In this document: positions 58,984 through 64,000 of the stretch, in pieces
Position numbering within the stretch: the first letter of the stretch is position 1
Layout: each line of letters begins with the position of its first letter
Assembly: GCA_024138025.1 (NCBI GenBank)
Contig: JAMXBD010000168.1
Location: forward strand, 868,001-932,000
Length of the DNA: 64,000 nucleotides
Origin: Combretum micranthum
Taxonomy: Eukaryota; Streptophyta; Magnoliopsida; Myrtales; Combretaceae
Direction of reading: 5' to 3'
The notes under the pieces: model-generated
Told to the model about the DNA's origin: nothing
Database searches by the model: none
What the model saw: the letters and a program-made list of their open reading frames with translations, nothing else
Translations under genes and position numbers: made by a program

Positions 58984-59760
58984 TAGAAAATTCAATTTTG
59001 CATTGAGAGAGTGGAATCGTGATTTAATTTTACCCTCTACAATTATGGTTTTATCCTTTTATTCTAATTCATTCCATTGCAAACAATTCTTATGGACCAA
59101 ATATAATATTATCAAAAATCAACAATACTAATGAAGTTGAACTTGAATATAATAATTATATAATATAAAGGCCTCTCACCTCTCCCATCCTTTGTTGCAT
59201 CTTGAAATTGTTTAAGTTTTTTATCCTTAGTTTCAAGTTTCCGTCGCTATTTAACTTTCTTGTGTTAGTTATTATAGTTTGTTTACGTCATAGTCCATCA
59301 ATCTGGAATTTGAGGTAGCTATATTTGACAATAAATAAGTCGGTTTTTTAATTCCTAAAAAATAGGTAAAAGACAAAATTAAAAATAAAATAGTTATATA
59401 TGAGTTCTTTTTGTTATTGGTCAAATAGAAGCTTACAAAGACACCCCTTTTTTTTTTTAAGATTAGGTGTTCAAATTTTTAGTAGTTTTGTTTTTTTTTC
59501 TAAACTGTACTAAGATAATTAACTAAAAAAATCATATCATTTAAAGGGAAAAAGGCGCACATAAAGCTAAATAATACATAACTATACTATTGTCTTAAGA
59601 ATGTAGGATATATTTGGTTCATCTTTATTCTGATCGTTTTAACATCTTATTTGTATTGTTTTTAAATAGATTATTTGTCTAAAAATAAATACAAATAAAA
59701 AATAAATATTTTTATATATAAATAAATAAATAATCAAATATAATTAAATATAAATAATAT
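58984..59760. other. AT-rich spacer, nothing recognised
   Basis: No gene or element ends were recognised. The last 70 bp are a simple A/T-rich run of ATAAATA-like words. Confidence 0.4.
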
Positions 59761-59764
59761 ATAA

Positions 59765-60190
59765 TCCACACCCTCACCCTCACCTCGTTTGGTTGTTCCG
59801 TTATCCGTCTCATCAACTGTCAACGGCGGAAAAAGAAAAGATAACATGCAACACGAGAATCTAGAGAAAGTCCCCAACCTATTCCCTAGATCTCTCCACA
59901 CAAAAGCAGATACCCTTTGTCAGTATTTTACGTGGGTCCCATTTTAAAGATTAGGCCCAGATTCAATCAGATTTCCGGAATAAACGCCTGTCCGAGTTAA
60001 TAATACTCCAGTAAAAAGACACTAAAGATTGCTTAGATTCCGACTGTCCTATCAAATCCTGCCACGTCAGAAAGTGTGCCCCGACAACCACTATTTATTT
60101 ATTATTTACTGTTTTCGTCTCGTAAGGAACAACATCGTATGGTTGCTGTCGTTCACGTTGAAAGACCGAAATGCCCGTCCTCCGAGTAGA
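59765..60190. promoter_or_regulatory. Promoter-like island
   Basis: This stretch is clearly less AT-rich than its surroundings. It carries several plant promoter-type words within 300 bp: TACGTGGGTCCC (59929-59940, ACGTG core), TTAGGCCCAG (59951-59960, GGCCC/site II-like), GCCACGTCAG (60061-60070) and CTATTTATTTATT (about 60090, possible TATA). A CT-rich stretch (59770-59800) precedes it and a long T run (60191-60210) follows. I cannot find a gene that it would serve on either side within the window. It may be a remnant, a captured promoter or the edge of a lost gene. Confidence 0.3.
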
Positions 60191-60209
60191 TTTTTTTTTT
60201 TTTTTTTTT

Positions 60210-60935
60210 TTAATTACTGTAGGTAAAAGGATTCAAAAGTCACCATTGTATTCGTACTTAAACGATTAGTGTTAATCCAGCTATACTGTAAAATTATTAG
60301 TTCATTCAAAAATACATAAGAGGAAAAAAATTGACCAATCAAATCAATTTATAAGTCAAATCAAACCAAATAATCTTTTATATTTTAATGATTTGGTTTA
60401 AAATAAATAAATTTACAAATTAATTAAGTTTAAAATTTGAAGAGATATACTAAATCAACGAGAAATCAAATCAAATCAAATCATTTTAAAAAAAAGTTGT
60501 AATAACATTTTGCTTCTATAAAAGTGCCTAAAGATTTTTTTAGTTTACATTTATTTTACTGCTATTACCATAACTATTGATTACATAAAGAAATTTACTT
60601 AAAATATGTCATACCAACTCTATGAGTAAAATTAATTGTTAATCAACATTTGAGAATATTTAGTTTCATCAATACTGACTTTTTATCTTTTATATGATTC
60701 AATATTTGATGTTATTAATTAAATTTAATACTTATCATATGAGATTACATATTTTGCATATTTTATATTTTATATGATTCAATTTATAAAACAAATCCAA
60801 CTAAACAAAAAATTTATGGTTTCAAATATTCTCCATGCGAATTGTTTGGGTTTAGCTCAAAGTCAATAAATAAAACAAAAAACTGTATTTTATAATGTAG
60901 CTTGATTTAGTGAGAACACTAAGCCATTTCGAATC
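60210..60935. other. AT-rich spacer, nothing recognised
   Basis: Short 'ATCAAATCAAA' direct repeats occur near 60460-60480. Nothing else was recognised. Confidence 0.4.
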
Positions 60936-60939
60936 ATAC

Positions 60940-61290
60940 CTACCCCAAGATGCTAAACACCACATGTGTATATAACATAAATCACACCCCAAGACAAGAG
61001 GCCATTTGCTTTTACATGCATGCATGCATGGGCTAACTACACCTACCTATCGCTTGGCTATCGGTGGAAAGAATCCCAACCGTTGAATGTGAAAATTGAT
61101 GGTTTATAATATACATAACATATGACACAGCCCTAGATGCCAGACACCACATGTGTGCATGTAGTATGATATGTAAATAGCATATGACACGGCCTATACA
61201 TGCACATGCATGCACTAACAACACCTACCACTTAGCATGGGTGGAAGAATCCCAACCGTTGACTGTAAAGATGATGGTTTATAATATATA
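60940..61290. repeat. Tandem duplication of about 180 bp with regulatory-type motifs
   Basis: Unit one (about 60940-61112) and unit two (about 61126-61288) align in the same orientation. Shared blocks are 'ACACCACATGTGT' (60957 and 61144), a CATGCATG run (61015-61030 and 61205-61212), 'AACACCTACC' or 'TACACCTACC', AGAATCCCAACCGTTGA (61070 and 61246) and 'GATGGTTTATAATATA'. CATGCATG is the RY motif bound by B3 factors, CACATGTG is an E-box, and AACCGTT resembles a MYB site. Function is inferred from motifs only. The minus-strand frame at 61033-61224 spans both units and is not credible. Confidence 0.75.
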
Positions 61291-62760
61291 TTAGCAAACT
61301 TCGGATTTAATGTATATAAATTACACCAAAATATTAATGAATTCATTTAAGTACATTAATATTTTTGAGTGATTAGAAAATTAATTAAAAAAAATCAAAG
61401 TGTTAATATCTCAAATAAATTTTATAAAATATTAATAACTTCATTGAGCTTTACCCAAATATTAATATTTCATATATAATTTATTATTACATTTTAGATA
61501 TTGTAGTAATCCCTAAAAAATAAAGAAAAAAACAATTATTTATATGTTAAAATTTTATTAATTTTTAAATTTTAGTAATCAATAGATATAATATGTTCCA
61601 CAAGAAAATTAAGGTGCATTTACTGGAAATGTAAACTTTCCAACTTTTTTTGTTATATGACTTATTTTTGTGGTTAAGGAAAAAGACGCACTTATTACTT
61701 AAGGTCTTTATTGTAGTTTTGATAGCAAAAAAATCCTAGTAATGCTTAAATTTTAACGGTTTGTTTATTTTGCAGTATGAATAAGGCTAAAATTAAATTA
61801 CGAGACTTTCTTGGACTGTAATAAAGTCATAATATCTATTACATTATTTATTTGGTATAAAAAATAAAACAAATAATTATTAAAGTAAAATTAAAATATC
61901 TAAAATGTCTCTTATCTTTATTATAGATAAATAATAATTGTATATGCGGTATTTTTAATATAGGATATTTGTTATAATAATTAAAAGTAAATCATTAAAT
62001 TATAATTTGTATGTATTGAGAGTTATTTGCATAATAGTAATTCATTACAAATTATCAATTCATTTAGCAGTTTTACAAAAAAATAAAAGAATGAATAGCT
62101 ATTATTCTTCCAATATAGATATATATAATTGCTTTTTCTTTTAAAACAAAGAAACATTATGGATTAGACTTTTTTAAAACTTCTTGCCATCTACGAACCA
62201 TTAAAATAAATATAGTAATTAGAATATTAACTATTTTATGGAACAATCACGGTTGGATATGCTATGTGAACCAATTGATAGTGACAGAATCGAACCTATC
62301 AAAATTAATAACGAGAACATAGAATATATCTAGATTTTTACTTGTGGTTAGCCATTATTAATAATTTATTAACTTATGAGTGTCTGCATTTCTCGCTTTA
62401 TAAGTTAGCACGATATATTTAGAGTCGTGACTACAATGATCATATACGATACCTGATTTGATCAAAATCGTTAAAAATCTAATAAGATTGTCCTATAGGA
62501 TTTGGAAAGAGTACCTTGAGTTTTTGTGATATTTTATATAAAGGTTTTAAGCCGATGATGAAACCTTTTTAATTACCAATAAGAACCCATTCCACGCGAG
62601 CACAAAGGTTAGAAAATATAACAATAGAAACAAATATATCATGATGGCCAAAAAAGAAACAAATATATCATTTGATGCTAAGGCCTTTTTTTTTTTTTTT
62701 GCATAAATTTTAAAGCATTTAGTTAAATTATATCAATTTATTATCACGTTGCTAAGGTTT
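61291..62760. other. AT-rich spacer, nothing recognised
   Basis: No coding sequence, RNA gene or element ends were recognised. Confidence 0.4.
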
Positions 62761-62767
62761 GCGGCAA

Positions 62768-63016
62768 AGCTGGCAATTCATGTTCACAAGTTGGATTCGT
62801 ATATCATTATCGTATCAAATTCGTTTTTCGTGTAAAAAAAATATAAAATTAATTATTGATCACAAATAATTAAGTTGTAAAATAACCGTATTTATTCATA
62901 TCATAATTGTCTCTTTATGTCATATTCTGTGGTGTATTTGGTTTTCACTTAATAATTGTGTTTTTAATTGTACAGAATTGTATCTCGTGTTAACATGCCG
63001 TGTTGACAATTGGAGT
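62768..63016. mobile_element. Possible remnant of a hAT-type element
   Basis: The left part (AGCTGGCAATTCATGTTCAC) and right part (GTGTTGACAATTGGAGTGCT) resemble the GGCAATTCGTG-type ends of some plant non-autonomous hAT elements, pointing toward each other. Inverted similarity is weak and I see no target duplication. Treat as a suspicion. Confidence 0.25.
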
Positions 63017-63019
63017 GCT

Positions 63020-64000
63020 AGTTTGAGATGATTATTATGCTAATCTTAAAAAAGATTCATCATCATAAGTGTCACTAAAAGGAATATCAGCATGAGATGT
63101 AGCATGTATCGTCCTCAATCATACTTATTGATCAAAGAACCAAGTTCTAGAAAGATATAGGGGAAGCTCGAATTAATGGGTGATCGAGCATAATTTGTAG
63201 GGCACAATAGGAACAACAAGATTAGAATAGCAAACTTTTTATTTTTAATTATATCATATTCGAGCGTCATCAATTTCTTCCATATAAATCGGCACGATTC
63301 ACCTTTAAACCTGATATTATTGTACATCTCAAGTGCAGAATTCTTGTTTTGATACGATTAAAACATGATTTATATGTAACACGTGATCAAGCTGGCAGCT
63401 AGGTATGGTCAAAAGCACTGATGAGTGAAATGTTAAGTTTCTATGATGAAGCAAGCAAAGATCGAATTCACAATGACCCATGCGTGTGAAATAGATTCGG
63501 ATATTGAAATGGAGAGACGTTATTTTTACAAAATGTCTAAACGTGAGAATTATTCCCATGTGCGTAGCTTGAAGAACACAGTGTTTGGAGTTCTGATTTT
63601 TGAGACACTCTAGTTGGTGTTTGCAACTTGCAAGGTTATCATCAAGGGAATGTTGGATATCATATATAAGACAAATTTTGAAAATTAAATATGGAATAAG
63701 AGATGCTGTGATTAAATGGTTTGGAATATTCAAAATAGATTGATTCCATTTGAAATTAAAATTTATTAATAAATCTAGGTTTTTAAATAAATTAATTAAA
63801 TAAGGTCTATAGTTGATCAAAAGATCTAGGTGCTCCTACAAACTAAAAAGCTAGTTATGTGATTAAGATAAACATAAAAGTCATGAAAGACCAATAAACA
63901 TTGAAAGCGGCAATGAGGATGAGAGAGGGCGGGGATGATTCAAAATCTTATTTTTGTGTGAGTTCAAAGGAGCTTCTATAGCCCCATCGATGGACCGTCC
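63020..64000. other. Spacer with one unexplained open frame
   Basis: A minus-strand frame of 163 codons is open at 63820-63329, long for such AT-rich DNA, followed by a 70-codon frame at 63327-63115. The translation is rich in Leu, His, Ile and Asn, with no motif I recognise. The plus strand of the same stretch shows a short different reading that also stops early. I regard it as probably non-coding. Confidence 0.35.

Noticed and set aside
1..64000. tRNA, rRNA, CRISPR arrays and bacterial-type operons
   Set aside because: I looked for B-box-like GGTTCGA words, rRNA blocks and regularly spaced repeats and found none that fit. The only arrays are the transposon minisatellites described.

Overview
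The window looks like repeat-rich intergenic DNA from the nuclear genome of a flowering plant, probably a dicot; I cannot name the species. It is strongly AT-rich. Nearly everything I can identify belongs to plant retroelement lineages: Athila-like and Tat/Ogre-like Ty3/gypsy, SIRE-like Ty1/copia, a Tekay-like very long LTR and a plant LINE, plus small hAT and Mutator-type MITEs. I found no intact protein-coding gene, no tRNA or rRNA gene and no CRISPR array. Every coding stretch I recognise is a decayed transposon gene.

Layout. Positions 1-2680 are AT-rich spacer with one long-TIR MITE (1117-1392, 9-bp target duplication) and one inverted repeat. Positions 2681-19566 hold an Athila-like element on the minus strand (element A) with 1.76 and 1.80 kb LTRs. 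A second Athila-like minus-strand element (B, 4486-13539) sits inside A next to its polypurine tract. Both carry gag (B also protease and a distal 'putative plant transposon protein' ORF), and neither shows reverse transcriptase or integrase. B's 3' LTR is abnormal: about 95 bp of normal LTR start is fused to an almost complete LTR in the opposite orientation.

Positions 19567-31565 are AT-rich spacer with two hAT-type MITEs (22749-23415 and 24663-25417), a poly-T/poly-G tract and old degenerate repeats.

Positions 31566-58983 form a four-level nest. The outermost element (F, minus strand, Tat/Ogre-like PBS) has no recognisable coding sequence but carries an 18-unit minisatellite before its 3' LTR. 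A SIRE-like copia element (C, plus strand, 38056-57365, target duplication GCATA) lies inside F's right LTR. C's own LTRs were then hit by a solo gypsy LTR (G, 38534-40014, target duplication ACGCG), by a 3.9-kb LTR (D1, 46630-50511) and by a minus-strand copia LTR fragment (E). E in turn contains a 4.6-kb relative of D1 (D2, 52720-57320). A 5'-truncated LINE (57391-58195) also sits in F's right LTR.

Positions 58984-64000 are low-copy-looking AT-rich DNA. They contain a promoter-like island (59765-60190) and a duplicated module of about 180 bp rich in CATGCATG, CACATGTG and AACCGTT motifs (60940-61290).

How the parts relate: the retroelements interact by insertion rather than as a pathway. 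Boundaries rest on repeated LTR ends, target duplications, primer binding sites and polypurine tracts read by eye. Percentages, ages and family assignments below lineage level were not computed.
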